Of a stretch of 64,000 bases of DNA, positions 42,811-53,400 are shown one piece after another (the stretch's first letter is position 1; every line of letters begins with the position of its first letter). The position numbers and the translations under genes were made by a program. A model generated the notes under the pieces. The model worked only from the letters and a program-made list of their open reading frames with translations, searched no databases and was not told the DNA's origin. This stretch comes from Candidatus Rifleibacteriota bacterium (GTDB lineage: Bacteria; Riflebacteria; Ozemobacteria; Ozemobacterales; Ozemobacteraceae), in contig JAKQQP010000606.1 in the NCBI GenBank assembly GCA_029564115.1, forward strand, positions 1 to 64,000, written 5' to 3'.

Positions 42811-45800
42811 TCAAGTTTCAAGATTACCTGAAACAGCTCTTTCAACCCTTCCGTGACAGAGAACGACAAAACCACAGTCAGCACATAACTCGCCGGCAAA
42901 CGGGCGCCAGGCTTTCTCATTTCTTATCTGGGCCACGACTTCACGAACCTGGGTCTCAAAACTGAGCAAATCAGGTTCGATTTCAACCAGCTGAACCAAA
43001 TCAGGCGCCAGATAAGCAACCGATGATCTGGCATAGTTCAGACAACCGCTTTCGCCCAAAACCCCACGAGCAGCCGCAATTCGATACAAAGCCAGCTGTT
43101 CCCGGTAACTTTCATGAGCCTCAGCCGAATATCTGCGGGTTTTGAAATCGATTATAAAAACTTCACCATCGCGGCGATCAACACGGTCAGCAAAACCTCT
43201 GACAAAAAAATCACCGGCGGGCGAAGCAAATTTGACGTTCACCTCCGCCTCGATCATCCATGGTTCGGTGTTACCCAGTTCCGATAGAACATATTGCCGC
43301 AGAATAGCCCGTGCATGCGAAAAAACATTCTGTCCATGTTCACCATAGCAGGGAATAACGTTTTCGAGAACCCGCTGCATTTTATCGAGAGCGGCAGAAG
43401 CAGGAAGAGTATGCCCGCCACCGGCATGGAAAATGCGTATAGATTCATGCACAACCGTGCCAAGAGTGCCCGAAAAACTGACAGGTCTTTCAGAAAAAGA
43501 GCTGACATGCCTGCTGGCGAAGAAATAACGCCGCGGGCACGACTTAAAAAGTTTCAGATCCTGCAACGAAAAGATTTCCTGTTCGTGCCCTGACTTTTGT
43601 TCAGATTTGTGGTCAGTTCTGATAAAACTCGCCAGAGACCTGAGATCAGCCTCCAGCTCGACCAGATTGGGCATCGGCAGCGCCTTCAATTCTTTGACTC
43701 GCACCTGTTCCTGCCCGTAATCCAGCCAGCTTTGCAAAAATGCCGGCCAGTCAGACAACGTGGCGACTTTTCCGAGGGAAGGATCGGCAGCGATAATCTC
43801 ACAGATTTCATGCAGAGGTTCAGCCGGAGTATCGACCTTTTCTGCAGGCAGACTGTGAGAGCGACGACCGGAAATGATCAGAAGATCTTCAGCTCGGGTA
43901 AAGGCAACATAAAGTTTGCGCCGGTCTTCCTGCTCTGCGGCAAGGCGGTCCTGTTCGACATAGGCTGCCAAAGTCGGAGAGGCTCCCTGAGAGACCGGCA
44001 ATGCCGGGTCATTAACAATCAGACCGTATTGCCTGTCGAAGTTTATGCGGCTTGTTGCCCGGTAACCGCGCCGTTTCAAAAAGGGACAGAAAACCACCGG
44101 AAACTCGAGCCCCTTCGATTTGTGAATAGTCATAACCTTGACCGCGTCACCCTCTTCAAGCCCCAGGCCAGCCTCATCTTCGTCGATGTCGGCCATCAGG
44201 ATTCTTTCTACGTAAAGCAAAAAATCGTGCAAAGACGTAAAAACACCATTTTGTTCAAAATTTCTGACAATTCCCAGAAATTTGCCCAGATTGTTCTGCA
44301 TGCGCAGTCTTTTTAAATCAGATTTCTGAGCGGCGGCATATTCATAAAAGCCGGCCTGCTCAAGTATGTTATGACACAGATCGAGAAGCCCGGGGCGACT
44401 GCAACGCTCTTTCAGCTGCACATACAGGCGTCTGAACTGACGGGCTTTTTCGGGCAGCAACTCATCTTTCTGAGCCATTATATGAGGCAACAACGACACC
44501 TTTTCGTGTCGGCCAGCATACGAGAGTGAGGCCAGCTCAGAATCTTTCAGACCATACAGAGGTCCTGACAGAATTTTTACCACAGCATGATCATCATTGG
44601 GCTGAGCCAGCAGTCGTAAAAACGCGAGAATTTCTTCGATTTCACTGCGGGCATAAAAACTGAAGCCGCCCGACATGAGATAGGGTATCTGCCGCCCGGC
44701 AAGCGCGTCTTCAAAAGCCTTTGGCAACCCCTTTATACTGCTGACGATAATGGCCACATCACCGTAACCGACAGCCCGGCTGCCGCCGTTTTTTCGATCG
44801 TCTATTCTAATACCGGCATTAACCATCGCGTGCAGCATTGAAGCCATCTGTTCGCAAATTTCCTCGTCTGACTGCTCGTCGTCGGTTAACAGGCAGCTGA
44901 CCACCGGCGAACGCGGCGAACTGCCGCGCCGGGCCGTCTGCCTGACGAACATTTTGCCGCAATCGCCACCTCTCTCGAGAAAGCTGTCGGCGAGATTGAT
45001 TATTTCGCTGAAAGACCTGAAGTTATCGCGAAGAATAATATCCGCATCGCTGTCAAAATTGCGAAAAGTCTCGATATTGGCGCCCTGAAAACGGTATATG
45101 CTCTGTTTTTCATCGCCAACCACGCATACATGGCTGTCACGGCCGCGACAGAACGAATCGACTATCTCGAGCTGATCCGGGTTGTTATCCTGAAATTCAT
45201 CGATGAGAAAAATACGCCGCGTTGGCAAAACACCGGCTTCACGCAAATCTTTCACCAGATTGCGGCCGCGAATGAGAATTTCGTCGAAATCCAGCAGGCC
45301 GCGTTTTTCAAGGTCTTCGAGATAACAGGTGTAAAAGCGGTATAGCCATTCCAGACAGCGGCCTTCAAGTTCGGTGGCACCTGAAGAACGGGTTTTGAAC
45401 TGTGTCCGCGCGAAATTATAAAACTCTGCCGGTTTGAGAAGATAACGCCTTATCTTGCTCAAAGCCTGGGGAAATTCCCTGATCAGCTTGACAGCCGCCG
45501 CCGCTCCCAGTGCCTCAGGGCCGTTAATAATGCGTTCACCGAACTTCTCAGCAAAATTTTCGACCAGTTCAGCGATGACGAGTTGCCGGTTGTTTTCGGC
45601 AATTACCGTGTCTGAACGGTCCAGACCAGCTCCAAATGGGTCCTGGCGCAAAAATCGCGACAAAAAAGAATGAAACGTCGCCACTTCCATGTCACGAAGA
45701 CGGGCAGGATGCAGTCTGCGCTTGTCGACAAGTCTGGCTTTCATTTCGGCGGCGGCTTTTGTGGTGTAGGTTATGGCAACGATCTCTTCAGCGCCGATGC

Positions 45801-45966
45801 CAGACTCAAGAAGAGCCACGATACGACGGGTCAGAACCTCAGTTTTCCCTGACCCGGCTCCGGCAGAGATTCGCAGGCGGCCGGAGGCGGCTATAAGCAC
45901 AGCCTGCCTTTGTTCCGGGGTTAGACCCTCGGTCAATTCCGTCAGAATCGTGTTTAAATCAGACAT
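42811..45966 (-). CDS. UvrD-like helicase fused to a RecB-family nuclease (AddA/AdnB-like)
   Basis: The 1051-residue protein has an SF1A helicase (about 1-700): Walker A AGAGSGKTEV near 35, FLIDEFQDNNP (DExQ box) near 250, and TIHKSKGLEFPVVF near 615. A C-terminal PD-(D/E)xK nuclease (about 830-1040) has RGFADRVD and VFIIDFKTRR. A first Cys (FKSCPRRYFF) with a final CADCGFVVLC trio would bind a 4Fe-4S cluster as in AddB or AdnAB. Its ATG overlaps the stop of the next helicase-nuclease gene by eight bases. Together they probably resect double-strand breaks for RecA. This is one half of the pair. Confidence 0.88.
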   Translation of the reverse strand: MSDLNTILTELTEGLTPEQRQAVLIAASGRLRISAGAGSGKTEVLTRRIVALLESGIGAEEIVAITYTTKAAAEMKARLVDKRRLHPARLRDMEVATFHSFLSRFLRQDPFGAGLDRSDTVIAENNRQLVIAELVENFAEKFGERIINGPEALGAAAAVKLIREFPQALSKIRRYLLKPAEFYNFARTQFKTRSSGATELEGRCLEWLYRFYTCYLEDLEKRGLLDFDEILIRGRNLVKDLREAGVLPTRRIFLIDEFQDNNPDQLEIVDSFCRGRDSHVCVVGDEKQSIYRFQGANIETFRNFDSDADIILRDNFRSFSEIINLADSFLERGGDCGKMFVRQTARRGSSPRSPVVSCLLTDDEQSDEEICEQMASMLHAMVNAGIRIDDRKNGGSRAVGYGDVAIIVSSIKGLPKAFEDALAGRQIPYLMSGGFSFYARSEIEEILAFLRLLAQPNDDHAVVKILSGPLYGLKDSELASLSYAGRHEKVSLLPHIMAQKDELLPEKARQFRRLYVQLKERCSRPGLLDLCHNILEQAGFYEYAAAQKSDLKRLRMQNNLGKFLGIVRNFEQNGVFTSLHDFLLYVERILMADIDEDEAGLGLEEGDAVKVMTIHKSKGLEFPVVFCPFLKRRGYRATSRINFDRQYGLIVNDPALPVSQGASPTLAAYVEQDRLAAEQEDRRKLYVAFTRAEDLLIISGRRSHSLPAEKVDTPAEPLHEICEIIAADPSLGKVATLSDWPAFLQSWLDYGQEQVRVKELKALPMPNLVELEADLRSLASFIRTDHKSEQKSGHEQEIFSLQDLKLFKSCPRRYFFASRHVSSFSERPVSFSGTLGTVVHESIRIFHAGGGHTLPASAALDKMQRVLENVIPCYGEHGQNVFSHARAILRQYVLSELGNTEPWMIEAEVNVKFASPAGDFFVRGFADRVDRRDGEVFIIDFKTRRYSAEAHESYREQLALYRIAAARGVLGESGCLNYARSSVAYLAPDLVQLVEIEPDLLSFETQVREVVAQIRNEKAWRPFAGELCADCGFVVLCHGRVERAVSGNLET

Positions 45967-48900
45967 TGACGGCTCCGCTCATTTTAAGAAATTCTAGCCT
46001 TTCCTGGCAATATGGGTAAAACTCGCAGGCTGGCTGACGGTTGGTATCACGCTGCAGGCATGACCTTGCGTCAGGGTGAGAAGAAGGACGACAGTCAAAA
46101 GTCTGGTCCTGTTTTATTTCATCGAGAATTTCGCTTATCTGACGCTCAAACCCGGCAAAAGCCGTCTCACTGACTTCAATTCCGTATTCAGGCCCACAAC
46201 CGCAGTTGAGGGCTGCCGAGCGAAGAAAACCGCCCTGCATTCCCTTGTAAGCCTTTTTATAAGCCTCTTTCTTAACATACAGAAGGGCAGCTGATGCCTT
46301 TGCCCAGCCGAGATGGCGGCAGGCCATCAGATACAGAGGCATCTGCAGCTCTCTTGGCCGCGTTTCCTGCTGAAATGAGTTTTCGAAGATTTTTTCGGAA
46401 TTCAACGTTGCTGTTGATGTTTTATAATCGACGACAAGCACAGCATCAGGCCCCAGACTTACCAGACGGTCAAACCTGCCACGAAAACGACAGCCATTGA
46501 AAGTGAAATTAAACCCATATTCGACACCGATCGTTGCACGTGGCGGCAACTGGCCAAGCTCATAAAGTGCCTCACAATATACAGGCAGAGCGTTCTGAAT
46601 GGCATCGGCTTCCAGATGGCGTTGAAAGAACTCTATATTGCCAAGCAATGGCATGGCCGCAGTCGAAAAAATTGTTACAAGATCAGAACTATCGGGCTTC
46701 TTGCCTGATTCCCAGATGGATTTTGGTCGATGCAATTCTTCAAGACAGGCATGAAAAGCGTTGCCGACGATAAAATGAGGCTGCCTGGCAAGCAACGGAT
46801 CTTGTATTCTGAGAATGTTCAAAAAAAAGAAACGTCTGGGGCAATCGACATAATTGGCAAGAGAGCTTGCCGTAAAAACAAAGTCTTCGGGCAGATGAAT
46901 TCTGTCCATGTGCTGCCCAGAAAAATTTCTCGGGCGAATGCCGTGCACCGATGCCGATTCTGGAATCTGGCTTTCGAGTTCAGCCAGAACTGGCTCAAAC
47001 AGCGCAAGAGATTCGGAATCGAGACGAGTCAGCTTTGTTCTGAATTCGCCCAGAGTGAGAGGTCGCTCATCCTGCTCGGGTTGTTCTGGCTGCAAGCCCG
47101 TTTCATGAATAAAAGGCGCCGGAATTGCTGGATCGGAGCCAAGACGCTGAGGATAAGTGAGTATCAGACCTTCTTTGGCTCTGGTCATGGCAACATAGAA
47201 AAGACGTCTTTCTTCTTCAAGATGATCTTCAATACCGACAGGGTAAGGATTGAAAAAATTCACGGGTCTCGCAAGCCGGTCTATCTGGTGGCGCAGCGCC
47301 TCGAGCGCTGCAGTTGGCACGAGAAGATTTTCGCGCAGATTGACCGGAAACTGGCCTTCGCAAAGACCGCAAACCGCCACAATCGGAAATTCGAGCCCCT
47401 TCGACTGGTGCACAGTCATTATGCGGACGCCCTCAGCCGGGCTATCGTCGACCTGTTCGAGTGTCGAGGCGTAGTATGTCAGCCACTCGTCAAACTCACC
47501 CATCAGGTCGGAAGTGAGGGCGGGGCGACCGTATTGTGCCTGAAAAAGCTCACAAAAATCGGCAATCATGCCTCTGAAATGCAAAATATTACGCGCCTGT
47601 GGCGATTCAGGGTCGTGCAGAAGATGCGAAACGGTCAGAAGCAGCCGGGCAAAAACCACTTCCAGCGGCTCTTCGGCGCAGTTTTCCAGAATATTGATCA
47701 TTTCGGCAAAAGAAGTGATTCTGGCGACAGTCTCAGCATCGGCCTCGGGAAATGAGGAAAGATCGCCGGCACTGATCTTTTCGAGAAGGTTCTGCATGGT
47801 AAAAGTTGGCGAAAGCTCGGCAAATACAGCCTGAACCCATAGAGGGTCGATCATGAAAACCGGCGAGGCAAAAGCTCGCTGCAAAGCATTGTTACGTTCG
47901 ATGCGCCCTTCCCCGGCAGCGATTTTAAGCAGAGATGCCAGAGCGATGACTTCTTCGGACCTGAAGAACTTCATGTCACCGGCGATGGCGAAGGGAATAT
48001 GTAAAGACTGCAGACACTCGGCAATCAGATCTATCTGGTAGTTATTACGCACCAGAATGGCGATATCTGAAGGTCGATAGCGCCGCCCGGAACCGTAAAC
48101 AAGCAACGCCGCGATTTTTCGACCAAGAAGCCTGGCCTCTTCGAGTTCGTCACGAACCTTGAAGAGCTTGACAAAACCTTCTTCTTTGCCGGCAGCACGC
48201 AATTTGCCCACCGTTTCCGACTTGTCTTTCCAGGCGAGGCGCCCGGCAATTTCGATGATTTTGCTGCCTGAGCGATAATTTATCTCGAGCGGAAAAACCC
48301 TCGCATCGAAACGTTTTTTAAAAGGTCCCGCCGCTGTCATCATCGAAGGGTCCGCACCCCTGAAACGATAAATACTCTGCCTTGGATCACCGATCACTGC
48401 GGTGCTGACATCGGAACTATCGCCTTTCAGCAGGGTCAGCAACAGAAATTGCGCCGGGTCAGTATCTTGAAATTCATCAACCAGAATCACCTTGAATTTG
48501 CGGCGGTACACGGCCGCCACTTCTGAATTCTGCAAAACTTCGATGCTGAGGCTGATCAGATCGCGAAAGTCAAGATAACCGGTGCGCACCCGCTCTTTTT
48601 CATACAGCCTGAAGAGATTGAGCAGCTCAAAAAAACGCGCACGGGTTCTCTCGGAAATATCGGCGCAGGCCTCGACAGCGGCAGCAAATTCATCGATGCC
48701 TACCAGATTTGATTTGAGCAGAGAAATGAAGGTAAGAACCTCCTGCTGAAAGCCTCTTTTGTTAATAACCTTGCCGAACTCAACAAAAGCCTCGGCCTGC
48801 TGATTCTTACAGATACAGCTCATCAACAGAGCTTCTTTAAAACCGGTAAGAAGTTTGAAGTCGGGTTTAACCCCGACCAGCCAGTATTGTTCACGCAATA

Positions 48901-49204
48901 TCCGGGCACAGAACGAATGAAACGTCGAAATCCAGCACTGGTCAAAACTGTGCGGAAAATATTGCAGAACACGTTCGCGCAGCTCCAGGGCCGCTTTATC
49001 AGAAAAAGTCAGGGCCAGTATTTCTCGCAGACGAACGCCTTTTTGCAGCAGATCCCCGATCAGAACAGAAACAGTGCGCGTTTTACCTGTGCCAGGGCCG
49101 GCCACAATCAATGATGGCCTGTTGAATCTTTTGATGATGGCTCTCTGCTGCTCGTTAAGCCTTTTTAAATCTTCTGCCAGAGAGTTGGCTGCCGAATTGC
49201 TCAT
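45959..49204 (-). CDS. UvrD-like helicase fused to a RecB-family nuclease (second subunit, AdnA/AddB-like)
   Basis: The 1081-residue upstream partner also has both activities: Walker A AGPGTGKTRT near 34-43, VILVDEFQDTDPAQF near 238, MTVHQSKGLEFPIVAV near 625, then the nuclease with RGRFDRLV and VVDYKTST near 925-950. The cluster cysteines are in YVDCPRRFFF near 805 and CLQRD...ACEFYPYC at the C-terminus (about 1050-1068). In AddAB only AddA has a working motor, whereas here both subunits keep Walker A and DExQ, so the arrangement is closer to mycobacterial AdnAB. The gene is divergent from the M42 peptidase, with 130 bases between. Confidence 0.88.
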   Translation of the reverse strand: MSNSAANSLAEDLKRLNEQQRAIIKRFNRPSLIVAGPGTGKTRTVSVLIGDLLQKGVRLREILALTFSDKAALELRERVLQYFPHSFDQCWISTFHSFCARILREQYWLVGVKPDFKLLTGFKEALLMSCICKNQQAEAFVEFGKVINKRGFQQEVLTFISLLKSNLVGIDEFAAAVEACADISERTRARFFELLNLFRLYEKERVRTGYLDFRDLISLSIEVLQNSEVAAVYRRKFKVILVDEFQDTDPAQFLLLTLLKGDSSDVSTAVIGDPRQSIYRFRGADPSMMTAAGPFKKRFDARVFPLEINYRSGSKIIEIAGRLAWKDKSETVGKLRAAGKEEGFVKLFKVRDELEEARLLGRKIAALLVYGSGRRYRPSDIAILVRNNYQIDLIAECLQSLHIPFAIAGDMKFFRSEEVIALASLLKIAAGEGRIERNNALQRAFASPVFMIDPLWVQAVFAELSPTFTMQNLLEKISAGDLSSFPEADAETVARITSFAEMINILENCAEEPLEVVFARLLLTVSHLLHDPESPQARNILHFRGMIADFCELFQAQYGRPALTSDLMGEFDEWLTYYASTLEQVDDSPAEGVRIMTVHQSKGLEFPIVAVCGLCEGQFPVNLRENLLVPTAALEALRHQIDRLARPVNFFNPYPVGIEDHLEEERRLFYVAMTRAKEGLILTYPQRLGSDPAIPAPFIHETGLQPEQPEQDERPLTLGEFRTKLTRLDSESLALFEPVLAELESQIPESASVHGIRPRNFSGQHMDRIHLPEDFVFTASSLANYVDCPRRFFFLNILRIQDPLLARQPHFIVGNAFHACLEELHRPKSIWESGKKPDSSDLVTIFSTAAMPLLGNIEFFQRHLEADAIQNALPVYCEALYELGQLPPRATIGVEYGFNFTFNGCRFRGRFDRLVSLGPDAVLVVDYKTSTATLNSEKIFENSFQQETRPRELQMPLYLMACRHLGWAKASAALLYVKKEAYKKAYKGMQGGFLRSAALNCGCGPEYGIEVSETAFAGFERQISEILDEIKQDQTFDCRPSSHPDARSCLQRDTNRQPACEFYPYCQERLEFLKMSGAVNV

Positions 49205-49270
49205 AGCCGCAGTCTATCGCATTCACAAAAATAGAGCAATATTCAAAAGAAGCACAAGCATTACAGACTG

Positions 49271-49300
49271 TTGCATAAGCTACGCCTGCCAGCTTAAAAT
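49271..49300 (+). promoter_or_regulatory. Weak candidate promoter for the M42 peptidase
   Basis: TTGCAT, 18 bases, then TAAAAT (five of six). A perfect 14-base palindrome (TTCAAAATTTTGAA, 49309-49322) follows in the leader and might be an operator. Confidence 0.33.
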
Positions 49301-49334
49301 TCGAAGGGTTCAAAATTTTGAAAGTGAGCAAAAC

Positions 49335-50372
49335 ATGGCCAGCAAACAGAAAAAAGAACAGATCATCAACATTCTTGAAGATCTCTGCGTAATTCACTCG
49401 CCAACCGGCTACACGCGCAAAGTTCTCGCGCACATCGAGCAGCTTTTCAATAAAGCCGGAATCAAGACCAGGTATACCAATAAAGGCGCTCTGATAGCCG
49501 GCAATCATCAGGCGCCTGAAGTGACGATAGCTGGGCATATCGACACCCTGGGCCTGATGGTAAAAGAGATCCGCAGCGACGGCAATCTGAACTTTACCAG
49601 ACTTGGTGGCCCGGTGCTGGCGGCATTTGAAGGTAGAACCGTGAGAATTTTCTGCGCTGACGGAAAAATTCATTCCGGCAGTCTGATCCTGAATAATCCG
49701 GCTGCGCACGTCAACAACAAGGCTTCAGAAGAAGTACGCAGCGAACAGAGCATGCACATCAGACTTGACGCTGAAGTCAACAGCGCTGAAGATACCAGAA
49801 AACTCGGCATTCAGACAGGAGACTTCGTCGCCTTCGACGCTGGATTCGAATACACCGACACAGGTTTTATCAAAAGCCACTTTCTCGATGACAAGGCAGG
49901 GTGCGCCGCGATGATCGACGCCGCACTGTCTGTTGGCGCAGAAAAACTCAAAAAGTTGCCGGTGATGTTCTTCTTTTCAAACTACGAGGAAGTGGGCCAC
50001 GGAGCCTGCGCCGGCATACCCGGTAGCGTCAGAGAGCTCCTGGTAGTCGACATGGGCGTAGTTGGCACAGGAACTGCCGGAGACGAAAGATCTGTATCAA
50101 TATGCGTCAAAGATTCGAGCGGCCCGTATGACTATGAAATGCGCCTCAAACTCGCCAATCTGGCCGATAAAAACAAGCTGCCATACAAACTCGATGTTTT
50201 CCCGTTTTATGGCTCAGACGGTTCAGCTGCTTTGAGAGCGGGGCACGACCTGAGAGTCGGGCTCATCGGCCCTGGTGTTTCGGCATCACATGGTAATGAG
50301 CGCACTCATCTGAAAGGGCTTAAAGCGACCCGTGACCTTGTTCTCGCCTATTTAAAAACAATTACTGACTAA
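49335..50372 (+). CDS. M42-family metallo-aminopeptidase
   Basis: A cytoplasmic dinuclear-metal peptidase that trims short peptides (family M42, sometimes mislabelled endoglucanase). Metal and catalytic residues lie in GHIDTLG near residue 65, FLDDKAGC near 182, FFFSNYEEVGHG near 219 (catalytic Glu-Glu) and SASHGNERTH near 318 (His ligand). At 345 residues it is full length. The ATG at 49335 is chosen because family homology starts here; the open frame continues upstream into the divergent gene. The ribosome-binding site (AAAGTGAG) is moderate. The gene is followed by a strong bidirectional hairpin. Confidence 0.9.
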   Translation: MASKQKKEQIINILEDLCVIHSPTGYTRKVLAHIEQLFNKAGIKTRYTNKGALIAGNHQAPEVTIAGHIDTLGLMVKEIRSDGNLNFTRLGGPVLAAFEGRTVRIFCADGKIHSGSLILNNPAAHVNNKASEEVRSEQSMHIRLDAEVNSAEDTRKLGIQTGDFVAFDAGFEYTDTGFIKSHFLDDKAGCAAMIDAALSVGAEKLKKLPVMFFFSNYEEVGHGACAGIPGSVRELLVVDMGVVGTGTAGDERSVSICVKDSSGPYDYEMRLKLANLADKNKLPYKLDVFPFYGSDGSAALRAGHDLRVGLIGPGVSASHGNERTHLKGLKATRDLVLAYLKTITD

Positions 50373-50411
50373 TACAAAAATAAACACCGACAGTGCCTGC
50401 AATAAAAGCCT

Positions 50412-50453
50412 AAACCAAAACCAGCCCCCGTTGCCGGGGGCTGGTTTTGGTTT
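50412..50453. terminator. Strong bidirectional terminator hairpin
   Basis: A perfect 19-bp stem, AAACCAAAACCAGCCCCCG with CGGGGGCTGGTTTTGGTTT, around a four-base loop. It lies between convergent genes: the M42 peptidase on plus and the giant pilus-operon protein on minus. Confidence 0.88.
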
Positions 50454-50467
50454 CAGGGCTTAGAACC

Positions 50468-53400
50468 TCATTGGTTTCTGATGGTTTTGTCTATGGTTCT
50501 AATGATCAGGTTAGAGCCATAAACAGGAACTGAAGTCTTGTAAGTTCTGGTCAGGAAAGCATTGCCGCCAATTTTTGGCGTGCTCCACTTCCAGGCACTC
50601 CAGGGATTCGACGGATCAGCCAAAGCCCCGCCAGTGTAGTAATCCCAGGTTCTGGCGTTGTCGGTGGCAACGATTTTGACCGGAATAGCCATCGGGAACT
50701 GAGCTTCAGTGCCTCTAAAGACTGCTGTAGCCTTGGCAGTAGTGCTGGCAATTTTGCCGGCTGGCAAAGATGTGCTTTCCCAGCGTGAGACCAGACTTCG
50801 GGTCTGTTCTTTGCCTGCAGAGTCGAAGTAGTTGAACGACATGGTGGCGGTAGCCACACCAGCGTTGTCACTGACACCCACCTGGAATACGGCTTCGACG
50901 TTGTCTTCAAGGAATCTTGGCGGCAAGAACGACACACCACCGTTGGTCACGTTGTCGATCTGCTTGGTATAAGCGGCGTCTTTGAAAGGCGCTACGATCT
51001 TGTCACCCATCGACTTGAGAGACTGATAATAATTGACCTTGCCGTTGATATAACCATCGACGGTCGAGTCAGGCGTCCAGGTGCTGCTTGTATCGATGAA
51101 GTTTTCATTGAAGGTTGTATTGGTGAGGTTTTTGAACGAATACTCGTGGTATTTCGACACAGGAGCATTGGCAGCGCGAGCAGCCTTGACCATCATCGGG
51201 AAATAAGACACGGTGTTGTCTTTGAGTTCTGTCATCACGCCGAAGGGGTTGGGCGGCATATTATCGCGAACATGCAGAACAAGGTTGAGTGGTGTCTCGT
51301 TAAGTTTGTTACCAGACGAGTCTATAACTTCGAGATAAAACTCATAAGGCTTGATCGTATTCTTGCTCTTGTCGTAATAACCGGGCGTATTATTGGCATA
51401 GCCGGTCGGAATCTTGAGATTATCACCGGCACCAAGTCTGATGAAGTTCAACGGCAACTTGTAAGATACTTTTGCAAAGTAAGATACGTTACCATTCGGC
51501 AGAGTTTCGCTGAAAGACTGGGTGGCCTTCTGGAGTCTCTGATTGTTTTCTACAATGGCACCAGCGGCATTTTTGCTGTAGTAATGGCTGTATTGAACGT
51601 CAAAATTGTGATCAGTGCGTTTTTTCAGATATCTGCCGGCAGTATCGCGACTTGAAGTTTCAAATGCCACCTTCACCTTGCGATTCAACAATTTTGCAAA
51701 CACAGGTCTAAGATTCAGGTGCGAACTGGGTTTGCCGGCTGCAATCAGGTTGGCGACCTGACTTTTGGTATTGACGTTGTGAGTGCGATTGTTGTTATAG
51801 GTTGTTTGACTGGTAATACCAAGTTCTGAGTCAACGGCTTCCCAGGGGTTGTTGTCTGAGAAGGCGAGCTTGACCTGGCTCGGGTTACCCATGCCTGTCG
51901 GGCCAACGCCAGCGGCGAGATTGCTGCCGGTTATCCCAAACAGGTTGTTGGGTGCAGTTTCGCTGTAGAGAATTTTCGGAGACTGCATGTCGATGATCTT
52001 GACCGTGGTTTTGGCTTCGATGATCATGTCTTTCGGCAGAGTGATGTAAGTGGTGATGATCCATTCCTTGCCGTTCCAGACTTTGATATACATGTCATAT
52101 TCGAACATGCGGCGCATGGTGATAACCAGAGTGCCTTCGGTCGGGTCGGTGGGGGGAAGGTCGCCGCCGGTCTGGGTAACGATAGGCGTATTGTTGCTGA
52201 AAACAGTCGTTTCAGGTTTAACGGCTACCTCCATTGGTTCACCGGGTTTGGCAGCATCCTGGATCAGGAATTTTTTCTCGATGTTGTAACCACCACCAGC
52301 TTTGGGCACCTTGTATTCAAGATGAGCAGTCACGCGAATCTTGCTGTTTGCAACCCAGCGCACATCGCCACCAAGGTTGCGAAACTGAAATTCGGGCTTG
52401 CGGTTAACATAGAACGGGTTCTTTTCACTTCCGTCAGAGTTCAAACCCTTGTTGTCGAGAAGCTTGGCGGCAACGTAGTTGAAGTTGGCCGCGCCCGGAG
52501 TGATGTTATTGGATTTGGAAATATCGAAGAAAAGATTGGTCTGCGAAGCCACGTCGATTCTCCAGTAGTAGCTTTTGCCGGCTTCAAGACCATGGAAACC
52601 GCCACTGGGCTGTGCGCCGCTCGTCGGACTCCAGTAGGAATTGTTTTTGAGATAAGCTTTTGTGCTTTCAAGGGCAGGTATCATGTCGCAACGCTGAATT
52701 CTCGCGACTTCAAGAGTATTCGACTGAGGCGGAACGCTGCCTGAAACAACTATCGGCACCATGGCAAAGGTCTGGTCGCTGCCCTCGAGAATATTGCTGA
52801 TATACTGAGAAGCTGAAGCGGCCATGAACTTGAAGTTCGGCGTAGCCATAATACCATTGAGAACGTTGACTGCAGGCTCATGCTCGTATGAACCCACTTT
52901 GACCGGTAAAGCCTTAGTTCCTTTGAGTAGGACGTTCGGCAGGTCATCGATGGTGTCGCCAAACTTCAGCAGGTCATAATCATACCAGTCATAGAGCACC
53001 TGACAGGTGAGAATGTATTTGCCAGGCACCGGCGAATAAAAATAATGGTAATGATTCATACCAGTATTGCTATTAACAGGCGGTTTTGTCGTTTCGAGAG
53101 GTTTGCAAACCGGGTTGCCATAAAGGTCTTCAACCAGCCAGGTGCGCCAGCGATAAAAGACTTTACCACCCTTGGTCGAAGACTCAGGGTTGATGATTGA
53201 GGTGATGAACCCGCCATGTCTGCCGTCGTTATCCCAGTCGGGTTGTTCGGTCGGGTCCTGGGTGCCGTCAGGCAGTGGGTAGTTTTCGACCATATAGAAA
53301 TAAAGTTTGTCAGGGGACAGTGTGGTAGGAGTCGGCTTGATCAAACCCACATTTTGACCAGTCGTACGATTGAGAGCATCAGGCATCGGAATGGTGTCGG

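Noticed and set aside
46730..47755. 341-codon open frame on plus inside the second helicase-nuclease gene
   Set aside because: Antisense to an intact helicase with all motifs; composition is Arg/Cys/Ser-rich as in shadow frames.
49309..49322. Perfect 14-base palindrome TTCAAAATTTTGAA before the M42 peptidase
   Set aside because: AT-rich palindromes of this length arise easily by chance, and no second copy or adjacent regulator gene was seen.
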